A stretch of 64,000 nucleotides of DNA from Cavenderia fasciculata (taxonomy: Eukaryota > Evosea > Eumycetozoa > Acytosteliales > Cavenderiaceae): the NCBI RefSeq assembly GCF_000203815.1, contig NW_004457711.1, positions 186,001 to 250,000 on the forward strand, in the 5' to 3' direction. The position numbers and the translations under genes were made by a program. The notes beneath the pieces are model-generated. The model was not told the DNA's origin. It did no database searches and saw only the letters and a list, made by a program, of their open reading frames with translations. This document shows, piece after piece, positions 35,555 through 45,379 of this stretch (position 1 is its first letter; the number at the start of each line of letters is the position of its first letter).

Positions 35555-36927
35555 TTAATAAAGTGAAGTTGTCTCTTTGATGATGACGATGATTTGAATA
35601 TAGCTCCTTGATATTCATACCCAAGCCTTTTAAAACTATTTATCGTTTGGTCTAATATTTCAACATGACAATCGATATTAATTTTGTTGACATTTAATCC
35701 ATCGAAATAATTGGTTTTAATAATGGCGTTGACATCCTGAGCAATCTCAGATTGTTTTGAACAAAGTTTGAGGATTTCAACGGTTGGAGGAAGAAGTTGT
35801 GCGATACTAGTTGGCATGGTGCGGTCGTTGTGAAGTTGTACTATCTTTTTAACATTTGGGTGATCAAATGAGGGTATGTTGTACCATGCTGGGGGAAAAC
35901 TGAATGTTGGGATGTGGAAGGTATGCAAGTTTGGCATTTGCAATTGTGGATGAATGTTGCTGACCTCGATTGTGTTGGCTAGATCAGTGTCAAGTGTGAC
36001 TGGTTCATCACACCACTCACTTGGCAGTAAAATCTTTACAATCCCTCCTCGCTCAAGACTATCCAATAGTTGTTGTCGAGTGGTGTTTTCGAGTGGATGA
36101 GTTAAAGTGAGCGATGTAAGATTCTTGAATTTGGATAAAGCCTGTACTCTAAACATACAATATTTCGATAGAGTGAGTGATTTGGTGTTGTAAAAGACAC
36201 TTTGTAGAGTCTTGAGGTACGACTGTGAAACATAGAGCCTCTCAGAGATTGCAAGCTTTTCAACCGATGAAAACATCGACATGTTGTGGTTGGCTTGGTT
36301 TTCATAGTCTTCGTGGCCAATGATCGTCAGTTGTTTGAGTGCTTTGATTGGGCAGTATGGACTGCCAAGACGCTCCCACGTGTCTGGGTCGATTGCAAAT
36401 CGAACGTTGGTAAAGTACTTTGACGACAGATACTGATTGACTCGTTTCGATATACCAAGTTGTTGGTATCTCCATTTGTTTAGGTCATTGGTCAAATTGG
36501 AAGTAAATGGTGCAGCGATGTTGATTGATGGCTCCAACCCGTTCAAATGGTGGTATGTATGCATTGGACATTTCATTCTAGATTTTTTGTGCTCGTCCAA
36601 CAATGGTTGGTAGACTGGCCACATTTGATAGTGATCAAATGGGATGAAACCAATAGTATTGGTTTGTGACTTTAAAGTATCAACCAATCGATCACTATAG
36701 TAACACGTACAAATAGTTGATCTCGTCCAAAAATGGTCTAGTATTCTACCTATGATTGGCCAAGGTAATGAATACTCAAGTGTTCCCTTGTTATAATCAC
36801 ATAAAGGATTATTGTCCACCATTTTATCTTTGAATGCCAATCGATCATTTAGTGTCTTTACAATATTCTTTGCGATTGTATCTTTGGTTTGGTTGATTGA
36901 TGCATCGATATCCAACTCTTGACACAT
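35527..36927 (-). CDS. SAP/LRR-family protein, copy A, truncated at both ends
   Basis: A single ORF of 466 aa. It matches the first half (about 410 aa) of the 840-aa copy B, including DNNPLCDYNKGTLEYSLPW, a cysteine cluster CTCYY...MKCPMH that may bind zinc, WRYQQLGISKRVNQ (F-box-like), and leucine-rich segments with SSVEKL and NLHTFHIP. Its N-terminus (MCQELDIDASINQTKD) is the tail of a SAP-type domain seen in copy C, whose front half is missing here behind an in-frame stop. Its C-terminus ends just after the QLHFIKTT motif, where copy B continues into a second domain. Function unknown; it may be a decayed but still open reading frame. Confidence 0.6.
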   Translation of the reverse strand: MCQELDIDASINQTKDTIAKNIVKTLNDRLAFKDKMVDNNPLCDYNKGTLEYSLPWPIIGRILDHFWTRSTICTCYYSDRLVDTLKSQTNTIGFIPFDHYQMWPVYQPLLDEHKKSRMKCPMHTYHHLNGLEPSINIAAPFTSNLTNDLNKWRYQQLGISKRVNQYLSSKYFTNVRFAIDPDTWERLGSPYCPIKALKQLTIIGHEDYENQANHNMSMFSSVEKLAISERLYVSQSYLKTLQSVFYNTKSLTLSKYCMFRVQALSKFKNLTSLTLTHPLENTTRQQLLDSLERGGIVKILLPSEWCDEPVTLDTDLANTIEVSNIHPQLQMPNLHTFHIPTFSFPPAWYNIPSFDHPNVKKIVQLHNDRTMPTSIAQLLPPTVEILKLCSKQSEIAQDVNAIIKTNYFDGLNVNKINIDCHVEILDQTINSFKRLGYEYQGAIFKSSSSSKRQLHFIKTTQNSRKR

Positions 36928-37187
36928 GTCAAGTAAAATTTATTTTCTTTGGGGGTTTTGAAAATTTTTGGTTGGGGGTGCCACCAGAACTAGATACTCT
37001 ATCGCCATAATTTTTTACAAATATATAAAAAAAAAAGGAGGGAAATAGATGTTGAATCAATTATCAGTGCTCATTTTCCTTCAAAGATGTCAATCTTTTT
37101 AGATTTTAAATATATCTTTATTGTTTTATTTACTCTGCTTGCTCCAATAATCATTATTCGATATATTATTATTTGTGGGTCATTAAC

Positions 37188-39710
37188 TTAAGTTGAGCTC
37201 TTTCTTGAATAAACCCATTTGTGACGAACTATTCTATCCGATGAAGCATAGTTGTAAAAGGTTCCAATGAATTGAAAGTTACTTTCGTTTACAATAGCAG
37301 GACGGAAGTAGTTTAGGTAATTATTGGCAGCCACTCTGATAGAGATCTTTTGGATGTTGTCATGATAGTCATTATCATGGGGAAAATAAAATTGGTCGTC
37401 AGAATAGCTACGTGTGAGATGCCTGTTGGGTAATAACACCAGTTCCTTTACTCGAGGATTATATTTGCTGATTTTGGCAATATTGTAGTCAACAAATGAT
37501 AGTTTGGTGATACATAATGGAAGAATTGATTGAAGCTGTTCGTTGGTCAATTCTGCAATATCTCCCTTTTCTGGTTGATCTATAATGATTCTTAAACTTC
37601 TTAGTTTAGGTAACCGACCCAACTTTGGAATGACATCAAATGAGTTGATTGATATTGCTTCCAATAATTGTGTAAGTGGCCATCTATTTGGTGGATCTTG
37701 GTCGTCATCTTTATCATTTTCACTTTCATCCTCTTCTTGAAATAGAAATTGATTGTCTACAAAATTATAATATAATTTTAAAAGTGGTAGATTCTTTAAT
37801 TGGGTGAGCATTACTCCACTGATTGCGTCAAGTTTTGATTGTGATAGATCCAAAGAGGTGAGTGATTGTAACCGAGACAGTGAGAGGAATAGTTTGTCGG
37901 CGTTTGGTAATTGAAATTCGTAAATGGTTGGTTCAAACTCCAAACGTTGTACATTTGAATAATATTGATGACCCATACAATCCCAACTTTGTTCGCTGTC
38001 TGGTAACTCGATTGTGAGAGTTTTGATTGATTTACCCATCAAACAATATTGATTTGAATAGTGCTCTTTATGAACCATTGATCTTTCTTCATCTTGAAAA
38101 GGGAGTATCACTCGACTGACAAGATGTTTTGAAACATATTCAAATAATCTCTTGCATGTCAATGTCGATCCAAATCTACGTTGATTGGTTTGTCCAACGA
38201 TGCTTTCACTTCTGTATGTAGTGATACTTGGTAAACTATCCTTGTGTATCGGACACATAGATTTGACTTTTAAGAATTCTTTAGATTGTTTGATATAATC
38301 TAAATAAATATGTTCAACCTCGCAAGTACAATAATAACTATTCCAAGAGTATCTGACTATCTTTTCAATCAAGTAGTAGGGAAGTGTTGGATTTTTGGTG
38401 AAAATTGTTGGCATTGTTGTTGTTGGTACTACTATTTGTGGTGTTTCAATTATTATCTCTGGCGGTGTTGTTGTTTTAATAAAGTGTAATTGTCTTTTTG
38501 ATGATGCTTTGAATATAGTTCCTTGATATTCATACCCAATTCTTTTAAAATCATTTATCGTTGTATCAGATATTTCGTACTTGCCAAATAGAATGAGTTT
38601 CCTGACCTTCAATGCATCGAAAACATTGGTTTTAATAACAGCGTTGATGTCGTGGAAAATAGGATTGGCAAGTCTACTAAACTTTAAAGTGTCAATGGTT
38701 GGAGGAACAATGAGTTCCAGTGTTGAGAAACGATAATGATGTACTAGTTTTGTAACTTTTGGGTGGTCGAATGAATAGGACATGTTGTATGATGTGATTG
38801 GGATGTGAAAGGTGTGCAAGTTTGGCATTTGAATTGCTGGAATAATATTACTAATTTCAATAGTGTTGGCTAGATTGGGAGGGAGTGTGATTGGTTCATC
38901 ACACCACTCATCTGGCAGTAAAAGTTTAATTATACCCGATGGAAGATTATTCAATAGTTGGTGTTGATCGGTACCATAGGGTACACCTGTCATATTGAGT
39001 GATGTGAGATGTTTGTATGTAGACAATGTCTGTGCTTTTAATTTACAATGTGGTGGTAGAGTCAGCGATTTGATATTGTAAAAGACACCGTGTAGACTCT
39101 GGAGATACGATGGTGTAATGTGGAGCTTCTCGAGTGTAAGCTTTTCAACAGATGAAAACATTGATGTGTTGTGGTTTTCAAAGGTTTCATTATATTCTCG
39201 GTGGTTCATCATCGTCAGTTGTTTGAGTGCTTTGATTGGACAGTATGGACTGTCAAGACGCTCCCACGTGTCTAGATCGATTGCAAATCGAGCATTGGTA
39301 AGATACCTGGACGACAGAAACTGGTTGACTCGTTTAGATATACCAAGCAGTTGGTATCTCCATTTGTTTCGGTCATTGTTGTTTAATTGGGGAACAAATG
39401 GTTTGGCAATATTAATTGATGGACACATATCATTCAAATAATGGTACACATGCATTGGACATTTCATTCTTGACTCTTTGTACACTTCCATCAATGGTTG
39501 GTAGACTGGCCACATTTGATAGTAATGGAGAGGAACAAAGCTACTGGCTGGTTGTGACTTTAAAGTATCAATAAATTGATGGCTATAGTAACAAGTACAA
39601 ATAGATGATTCAGTCCAAAGTTGATCGAGTATTCTACCGATGATTGGCCACGGTAATGAATATTCAAGTATTCCCTTGTTATAATCACATAAAGGATTAT
39701 TGTCAATCAT
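37188..39710 (-). CDS. SAP/LRR-family protein, copy B, two-domain
   Basis: A single large exon of 840 aa from ATG 39710. Domain 1 (about 1-410) has DNNPLCDYNKGILEYSLPW, CTCYYSHQF with CPMHVYHYL, ISKRVNQFLSS and leucine-rich strands. Domain 2 (about 430-840) repeats the layout with YYCTCEVEH, KSMCPIHKD, RRFGSTLTCKRLFEYVSK and LQSLTSLDLSQSKL, and ends in a DRIVRHKWVY motif shared with copy C. The Cys/His patterns (CxC...CPxH) occur once per domain, which suggests internal duplication of a zinc-containing F-box-like/LRR module. An upstream exon at 39782-40112 may join in frame. A lineage-specific family of unknown function. Confidence 0.7.
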   Translation of the reverse strand: MIDNNPLCDYNKGILEYSLPWPIIGRILDQLWTESSICTCYYSHQFIDTLKSQPASSFVPLHYYQMWPVYQPLMEVYKESRMKCPMHVYHYLNDMCPSINIAKPFVPQLNNNDRNKWRYQLLGISKRVNQFLSSRYLTNARFAIDLDTWERLDSPYCPIKALKQLTMMNHREYNETFENHNTSMFSSVEKLTLEKLHITPSYLQSLHGVFYNIKSLTLPPHCKLKAQTLSTYKHLTSLNMTGVPYGTDQHQLLNNLPSGIIKLLLPDEWCDEPITLPPNLANTIEISNIIPAIQMPNLHTFHIPITSYNMSYSFDHPKVTKLVHHYRFSTLELIVPPTIDTLKFSRLANPIFHDINAVIKTNVFDALKVRKLILFGKYEISDTTINDFKRIGYEYQGTIFKASSKRQLHFIKTTTPPEIIIETPQIVVPTTTMPTIFTKNPTLPYYLIEKIVRYSWNSYYCTCEVEHIYLDYIKQSKEFLKVKSMCPIHKDSLPSITTYRSESIVGQTNQRRFGSTLTCKRLFEYVSKHLVSRVILPFQDEERSMVHKEHYSNQYCLMGKSIKTLTIELPDSEQSWDCMGHQYYSNVQRLEFEPTIYEFQLPNADKLFLSLSRLQSLTSLDLSQSKLDAISGVMLTQLKNLPLLKLYYNFVDNQFLFQEEDESENDKDDDQDPPNRWPLTQLLEAISINSFDVIPKLGRLPKLRSLRIIIDQPEKGDIAELTNEQLQSILPLCITKLSFVDYNIAKISKYNPRVKELVLLPNRHLTRSYSDDQFYFPHDNDYHDNIQKISIRVAANNYLNYFRPAIVNESNFQFIGTFYNYASSDRIVRHKWVYSRKSST

Positions 39711-39767
39711 TTTATCTTTGAATTGTAAAAGAGTTAGTTTAGGTCATTATGAGCAGTAAACAATAAA

Positions 39768-40038
39768 TCAATCATATTTACACTTTTCTTTATCATCATT
39801 GTCATCGTCATCACGAATTCTCTTGTTGTTATTATTCAATCGATTTCTTTCTTGTACATTTGCTGCTAAAGTTGAATCATCTTTATTACTATCTTGTTGA
39901 TTATTATTATTGTTATTATTTACTTTATCATCATCATTATTGTTATTCTTTCTTCTTTTAGTTATAACGTTGACAAGTTTTGTAGTTGATATTGCCTCTT
40001 CCTCTTCTCCTCTATCCAACAATATTACATCGTCATCA

Positions 40039-40069
<31 letters not shown>

Positions 40070-40112
40070 CTCTGTTTACAAATTGAAATGTATTCTTTTC
40101 TTGTGTCATCAA
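39768..40112 (-). CDS. Probable first exon of copy B (low-complexity leader)
   Basis: The ORF MMTQEKNTFQFVN... is rich in Asn, Asp, Glu and Lys, and shares LLDRGEEEEAISTTK and NRLNNNNKRI with the first exon of copy C. A donor after 39782 (GAAAAGT/GTAAAT) is conserved with copy C. In copy B the next exon, coding the SAP domain, is deleted together with its acceptor. An AAAG acceptor ending at 39716 would join this exon in frame to MIDNNPL through a 66-bp intron. Without splicing it ends at its own TGA at 39768. Splicing is inferred, not shown. Confidence 0.45.
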
Positions 40113-40282
40113 TACTACTTAACTTATTGAATACTCAATACTCAATAAAAGCAAAGAAAATAATTAAAAATCAAATCAAGATTTTGTTGGTATTATTTTA
40201 TTAGTTTAAAAAAAAAGTCTTTATATATACTCTCTCTTTTTAGTTAATAATTATAATCCAAATTGATAGGTTATTTGTTGAG

Positions 40283-42587
40283 TTATGGAAGTTCCTTTCT
40301 CAAATATACCCATTTGAGACGAACGATTCTATCCGATGAAGCATAGTTGTAAAAGGTTCCAATGAATTGAAAGTTACTTTCGTTTGAAATAGCAGGACGG
40401 TAGTGGTGCAAGCGATTATTGGCAACCACTCTGATAGAGATCTTTTGGATGTTGTCATGATAGTCATTAGAATGGGGCAAATAATAATGGTCTCTACATC
40501 GGCTGCCTTTGATGTCGGGTAATAACACCAAACTTTGGAATGACATCAAATGAGTTGATTGATATTGCTTCCAATAAATAGAAATTGATTGTCTACAAAA
40601 TTATAATATAATTTTAAAAGTTGTAGATTCTTTAATTGGGTGAGCATTACTCCACTGATTGCGTCAAGTTTTGATTGTGATAGATCCAAAGAGGTGAGTG
40701 ATTGTAACCGAGACAGTGAGAGGAATAGTTTGTCGGCGTTTGGTAATTTAAAATTGTAAACGGTGGGTTCAAACTCCAAACGTTGTACATTTGAATAATA
40801 TTGATGACCAAGGCAATCCCATCTTTGTTTGCCGTCTGGTAACTCTATTGTGAGAGTTTTGATTGATTTACCCATCAAACAATATTGATTTGAATAGTGC
40901 CCTTTATGAAGATCTTCAAAGGGGAGTACCAGTTGACCGACAAGATGTTTTGAAATAAATTCAAATAATCTCTTGCATGCCAATGTCAATCCAAATCTAC
41001 GTTGATTGATATGTTTGAGTATACTCTCATCTCTGTATGTAGAGAGACTAGGTAAACGATCCTTGTGTATCGGACACATTGATTTGGCCTTTAAGAAATC
41101 TTTAGATTGTTTGATATAATCGAAATAATAAATCAATGGTTGGAGGAACAATGAGTTCCGATATTGAGAAACGATAGAGACATACTATTTTAGTGATTTT
41201 GGGGTGGTTGAGCGAAGAGGGCATGTTGTATGATGTGGTAGGGATATGGAAGGTATGCAAGTTTGGCATTTGAATTGCTGGAATAATATTGCTGATTTCA
41301 ATGGTGTTGGCTAGATTGGGGGGAGTGTAACTGGTTCTTCACACCACACATCTGGCAGTAAAAGTTTAATTATACCTGATTGAAGATTATCCAATAGTTG
41401 TTGTCTAGTAACACGTTGGGGTGCGTGCATTAAATGGAGTGATGTGAGATGCTTGAATTTGGCCAAAGCTTGTGGTCTCACTTTATGAAGTGTTGAAAAA
41501 GTGGCCGATTTGATATTGCTGAATAGACTTTGTAGAGTCTTGAGATAAACTGGCGAAACGCTACCTTTATCGGTAGTGATCTTTTCAACCGATGAAAACA
41601 TAGATGTGTTGTTGTTTTCAAAGTTTTCATAGTCGTCGTCGGGGATGATCGTCAGTTGTTAGAGTGCTTTGATTGGACAGTATGGATTGTCGAGATGCTT
41701 CCATATGTGTCTCTACTAAATGCAAGTTGAGCGTTGGTAAAGTACTTGGACGACAGAAACTGGTTGACTCGTTTAGATATCCCAAGTAGTTGGTATCTCC
41801 ATTTGTTTCGGTCGATGTTGTCAAGGAAACGAGTAAACGGGGTGGCAATGTTGATTGATGGATACATATCGTTTAAATAGTGGTATGTATGCATTGGACA
41901 TTTCATTCTTGATTCTTTGTACACTTCCATCAATGGTTGGTAGACTGGCCACATTTGATAGTAATCAAAAGGAACAAAGCCATTGGTTGGTTGTGACTTT
42001 AAAGTATCAATAAATTGATGACTATAGTAACAAGTACAAATAGATGATTCCGTCCAAACTATATCTAGTATTCTACCGATGATTGGCCAAGGTAATGAAT
42101 ATTCAAGTGTTCCCTTGTTATAATCATATAAAGGATTATTGTCAATCATTTTATCTTTGAATTCCAATCGATCATTTCGTCTTTAGAATATTTCCAACAA
42201 TCATTTCTTTGCTTTCTTTCATTGATGCTTCAATACCCAACTCTTTACAAATGACAAGTAAATCCTTTTTAAGTTTCTTTCTTAATTCATCTTCAGAGTA
42301 CCTTATTCTTTCATTCTCATCTAGAGAGTTTGATTTAAATGCAAAAGAGGTGTTAAGTCACATTATGAATCATATACCTTTCAACCAATAATGATTAGAT
42401 ATTTACACTTTTCTTCAATTCTCTTGTTATTATTGTTCAATCGATTAGATGATCTCTTTCCTTTTATTGGATCATCTTTATTGTTATTATTATTATTACT
42501 ATTATTTACACTACTCTTTCTTTTTTTAGTAACATGTTTGGTCGTTGATATTACCTCTTCTTCTTCTTCTTCTCCTCTATCCAACAT
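40283..42587 (-). pseudogene. SAP/LRR-family copy C, pseudogene with frameshifts and internal deletions
   Basis: The full architecture is still visible. Exon 1 is 42587-42407 (MLDRGEEEEEEVISTTK) and the intron 42406-42321. The SAP-type domain follows (DELRKKLKKDLLVICKELG... KEMIVGNIL). A frameshift lies near 42180, then comes the DNNPLYDYNKGTLEYSLPW domain. Further frame breaks lie near 41650 and 41310. An internal deletion joins IVPPTID of domain 1 to DYIKQSKDFL of domain 2 near 41130. Another deletion near 40540 joins DVIPK to the LLPD segment close to the C-terminus. Parts align closely with copy B, so the decay is recent. Confidence 0.85.
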
Positions 42588-42852
42588 TAGTCATTATTAT
42601 TATTATCATCATTATTATCACTACTGTTGTATTCTTTCTTTGTTTCATTGTCACTTGAAGATGCAAATTTGTTGTACACTTTTTGGTGTAACCATTTTAA
42701 TGACCCAAATTGTTTTTAATTTCCAATAAACTACAATATTCTAAAGAGATTTAATTAATGCCTGATTTCAGTGCCACCTTTATTTCTGATTTTGTACAAT
42801 TTTAAATAGTCTAGTTAGTTCCAAATAATTATTCTTATAATATAAAAACCTC

Positions 42853-44670
42853 CTATATTATATTTACTGTTTTCCAGATTGGTTCAAAACTCCATTTGAA
42901 TACATATGCATCTTGTGAGACAGAGCGAGACCACTTTTTGTTTGAATCGATATCAAAAAATAAATAAATGGGATCATATTGTTGTTGTTGTTGTTGTTGG
43001 GCGTTGATTGATTTTCTCTGAGTGATTATTCCACCTTGAAGTGTATTTGTTTCCAATACCAATACATTGTTGCTCTCGTTGTCCAACCTTTGAATTGAAA
43101 ATTGGAATGGCATGTTGCCAATTTTGATAGGTAAATATTCTTCGTCAATGACCATAGATAAATATCTAACATTGGTGTGGTTGATTACTTGATCCAATCT
43201 AAACACACACTTTGTGAGACGAGTATCTAACCTGCAAGCGAGATGTGTAGTATTATGTGGTAGCCATTGTGGTTGGTCTGTGATAGAGATCCTCGAGTCA
43301 ATTGAGAAGATTGGATAATCAGACATCCAAGGTTTCATGGGTTCACGCAACGCCAATGATAGCTCTTTGACTGGAGGTATGTTGCCAAGGGTGAACTCCC
43401 ATGGGATATCAATGAGGTTGAGTGTTTCAAGATTTGGTGGATAGTTTACTGAAGAAAGAGATTCAGGTACGTCGGGATCAAGTTCAACCTGATCATATTC
43501 CCAAATCAGTTCCTTTAAATGTGTAGGAAGTGTTGGAAGTAATGAATCTTTGTTGATGTTTTGTGTTAGTTTGATGAGCGATGCTGGGAGTTTGACAGGT
43601 TCATTGTCTCCATAGATGGATAGTTCAGTGAGAGATGGTGGGTATACAATGCCTGTAAGTATATCTGTATTTGGGTATTTGGAAATAGTAAGACTTTTGA
43701 CAGTCGATGGGATGGTTGGCCATACGGGTTCATCGCATAGGTCAATCACCAGACTATTTAACAATGGTAATGACAGTAGACTGATCTTTTCTTCAACCAA
43801 TACGTTTTGTATCGCATGCAATTCCTCCAACAGCAACATCGAACATCGATGTGGGACATGTGCGCATTGACAGTCGAAGGTAAGAATCTTGAGTGAGGGA
43901 GGTACATTAATCTCGAGACTGTACAGACCTAAGCATTCGTCAAAGATTCTTAGTGTCTTGAGGTTGGATAGGCTCTCGAGATCGAGGAATAGTTCTACTC
44001 CCTCCTCTGACCTGATTTCTTGCATATCGATATCGAGGTACTCGAGTGACGTCAACGAAAGGAATGTATCTCGTGGAAGTATCTCCTTGGGTTGTAGAGT
44101 GAGATGAGTCAAACTGCTTGGAAAGAGACCTGGTCCAATCCCTAACACAAAAAAACTCTTCAAGGTCAACTCTGTCAACGATACGAATTTGGTGAGCCCC
44201 AATTCACTGAGAGTGTATTCGGTGGCGACTTTTAGTTTTAGAGTCTTGAGTGTTGTATGAGAGCCAAGATTCAACTTGTGCGCATGAACTGAAAGACGTT
44301 GAAGACTAGGCAAGCGTGAGATAGAACCGAGGTCAACTGTTGTTTCTTTGTCTTGTTGGTCCGCTTTAATGAATAGTGTCTCGATCGATGGTGTATCATA
44401 TAGTGACTTGGGTGGTGTCACTTTCTTTCTCTCTACCTGATGATCAGATACACTATTCTCCAATATATCTTTAAATGAGTTGATTTTGAATAGAGTAGCT
44501 GATATTGCTCTATGGTCGGTGGCTCTTGTACCTTTAAACTGAATCGATCTCCTTAAACCACTATTATAATACAACTTTTTACAAGTAAGCAACAAACATA
44601 TTATATCTCCATCATGTTCAATAGATGATATGATTTGTGATAGTATTACTATATTTGTTAACTTTTCCAT
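42853..44670 (-). CDS. F-box-like/leucine-rich-repeat (FNIP-like) protein
   Basis: A single exon of 605 aa and the intact paralog of the broken gene at 10497-12499. The N-terminus has the F-box-like pair DIICLLLTCKKLYYNSGLRR. The body is a leucine-rich solenoid of about 20-25-residue units (SRLPSLQRLSVHAHKL, FPSSLTHLTLQPKEI, YPPSLTELSIYGDNEP). The C-terminal cap contains FRLDQVINHTNVRYLSM, VLVLETNTLQGGIIT and YDPIYLFFDI, shared with the paralog. A short poly-Gln run lies before the cap. The gene sits within the SAP/LRR cluster on the same strand but belongs to a different family. F-box-like N-termini suggest ubiquitin-ligase adaptors, which is inference. Confidence 0.85.
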   Translation of the reverse strand: MEKLTNIVILSQIISSIEHDGDIICLLLTCKKLYYNSGLRRSIQFKGTRATDHRAISATLFKINSFKDILENSVSDHQVERKKVTPPKSLYDTPSIETLFIKADQQDKETTVDLGSISRLPSLQRLSVHAHKLNLGSHTTLKTLKLKVATEYTLSELGLTKFVSLTELTLKSFFVLGIGPGLFPSSLTHLTLQPKEILPRDTFLSLTSLEYLDIDMQEIRSEEGVELFLDLESLSNLKTLRIFDECLGLYSLEINVPPSLKILTFDCQCAHVPHRCSMLLLEELHAIQNVLVEEKISLLSLPLLNSLVIDLCDEPVWPTIPSTVKSLTISKYPNTDILTGIVYPPSLTELSIYGDNEPVKLPASLIKLTQNINKDSLLPTLPTHLKELIWEYDQVELDPDVPESLSSVNYPPNLETLNLIDIPWEFTLGNIPPVKELSLALREPMKPWMSDYPIFSIDSRISITDQPQWLPHNTTHLACRLDTRLTKCVFRLDQVINHTNVRYLSMVIDEEYLPIKIGNMPFQFSIQRLDNESNNVLVLETNTLQGGIITQRKSINAQQQQQQQYDPIYLFFDIDSNKKWSRSVSQDAYVFKWSFEPIWKTVNII

Positions 44671-44849
44671 GTTGTTTTATAACTTGCTTTTTATCAAGAA
44701 TGTTGATGTTTTGTTAAAAAGTCGTAAATATTAAACTTTTTTAAAATTTAAAAAATAAATGATCATAAATCTTTAAAATATCAATTAAAAAAAAATTTTA
44801 AATAATTTTATTAATTTAATTTATTATTATTATTATTATTATTATTATA

Positions 44850-44904
<55 letters not shown>

Positions 44905-45011
44905 GTTGATTCATTTTTTTTACTATCACAAAATTAAAATTGATATTCCAAAATAAAGACATTTGTTTCAAAGATAAAATAAATATTATTTTATTATTGA
45001 GAATTTATTCT
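44671..45011. other. AT-rich spacer with a long TTA repeat
   Basis: Very AT-rich sequence dominated by an ATT/TTA trinucleotide array; no coding potential. Confidence 0.7.
44821..44904. repeat. (TTA)n microsatellite
   Basis: About 28 TTA units with one interruption, in the spacer between the LRR gene and a family relic. Confidence 0.9.
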
Positions 45012-45345
45012 ATTAATTTATTTGTTGTAATCATTTAAAGGATTATTGTCAATCATTTTACGTTTGAATAGTCTATCATTTTGAATCTTATAATTTGATT
45101 GACCATTGTATCTTTTGACTGACTCATCGATGATCGTATACCAAATGATTGACAAATCAAAAGTAAATCTTTCCTTAGTTTACTCTTTTATTCATTCCCT
45201 ATGTATATTCTACCTTCATTCTGATTAAATAAAAAGATTAGATAAATAAACAACAAATACAGATACTTACAACTAGTATTAATATCTTGTCCAGCATAAG
45301 CAGATAAATCTAAAAAGTCACTATGGAACTACTTTTATTTAGTTT
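45012..45345 (-). pseudogene. SAP/LRR-family copy D, 5' relic
   Basis: On the minus strand, FLDLSAYAGQDINTS ends at a GTAAGT donor and is followed by NEGRIYIGNE-stop. Then comes a clear SAP-type remnant (KLRKDLLLICQSFGIRSSM... KDTMVNQII) and KMIDNNPLNDYNK, after which the family sequence stops in AT-rich DNA. Stop codons and frame breaks show it is dead. Only the front of the gene is present. Confidence 0.65.
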
Positions 45346-45379
45346 GGTGTGCGTGTTGTATAATTGTTGATTGTTGTTG

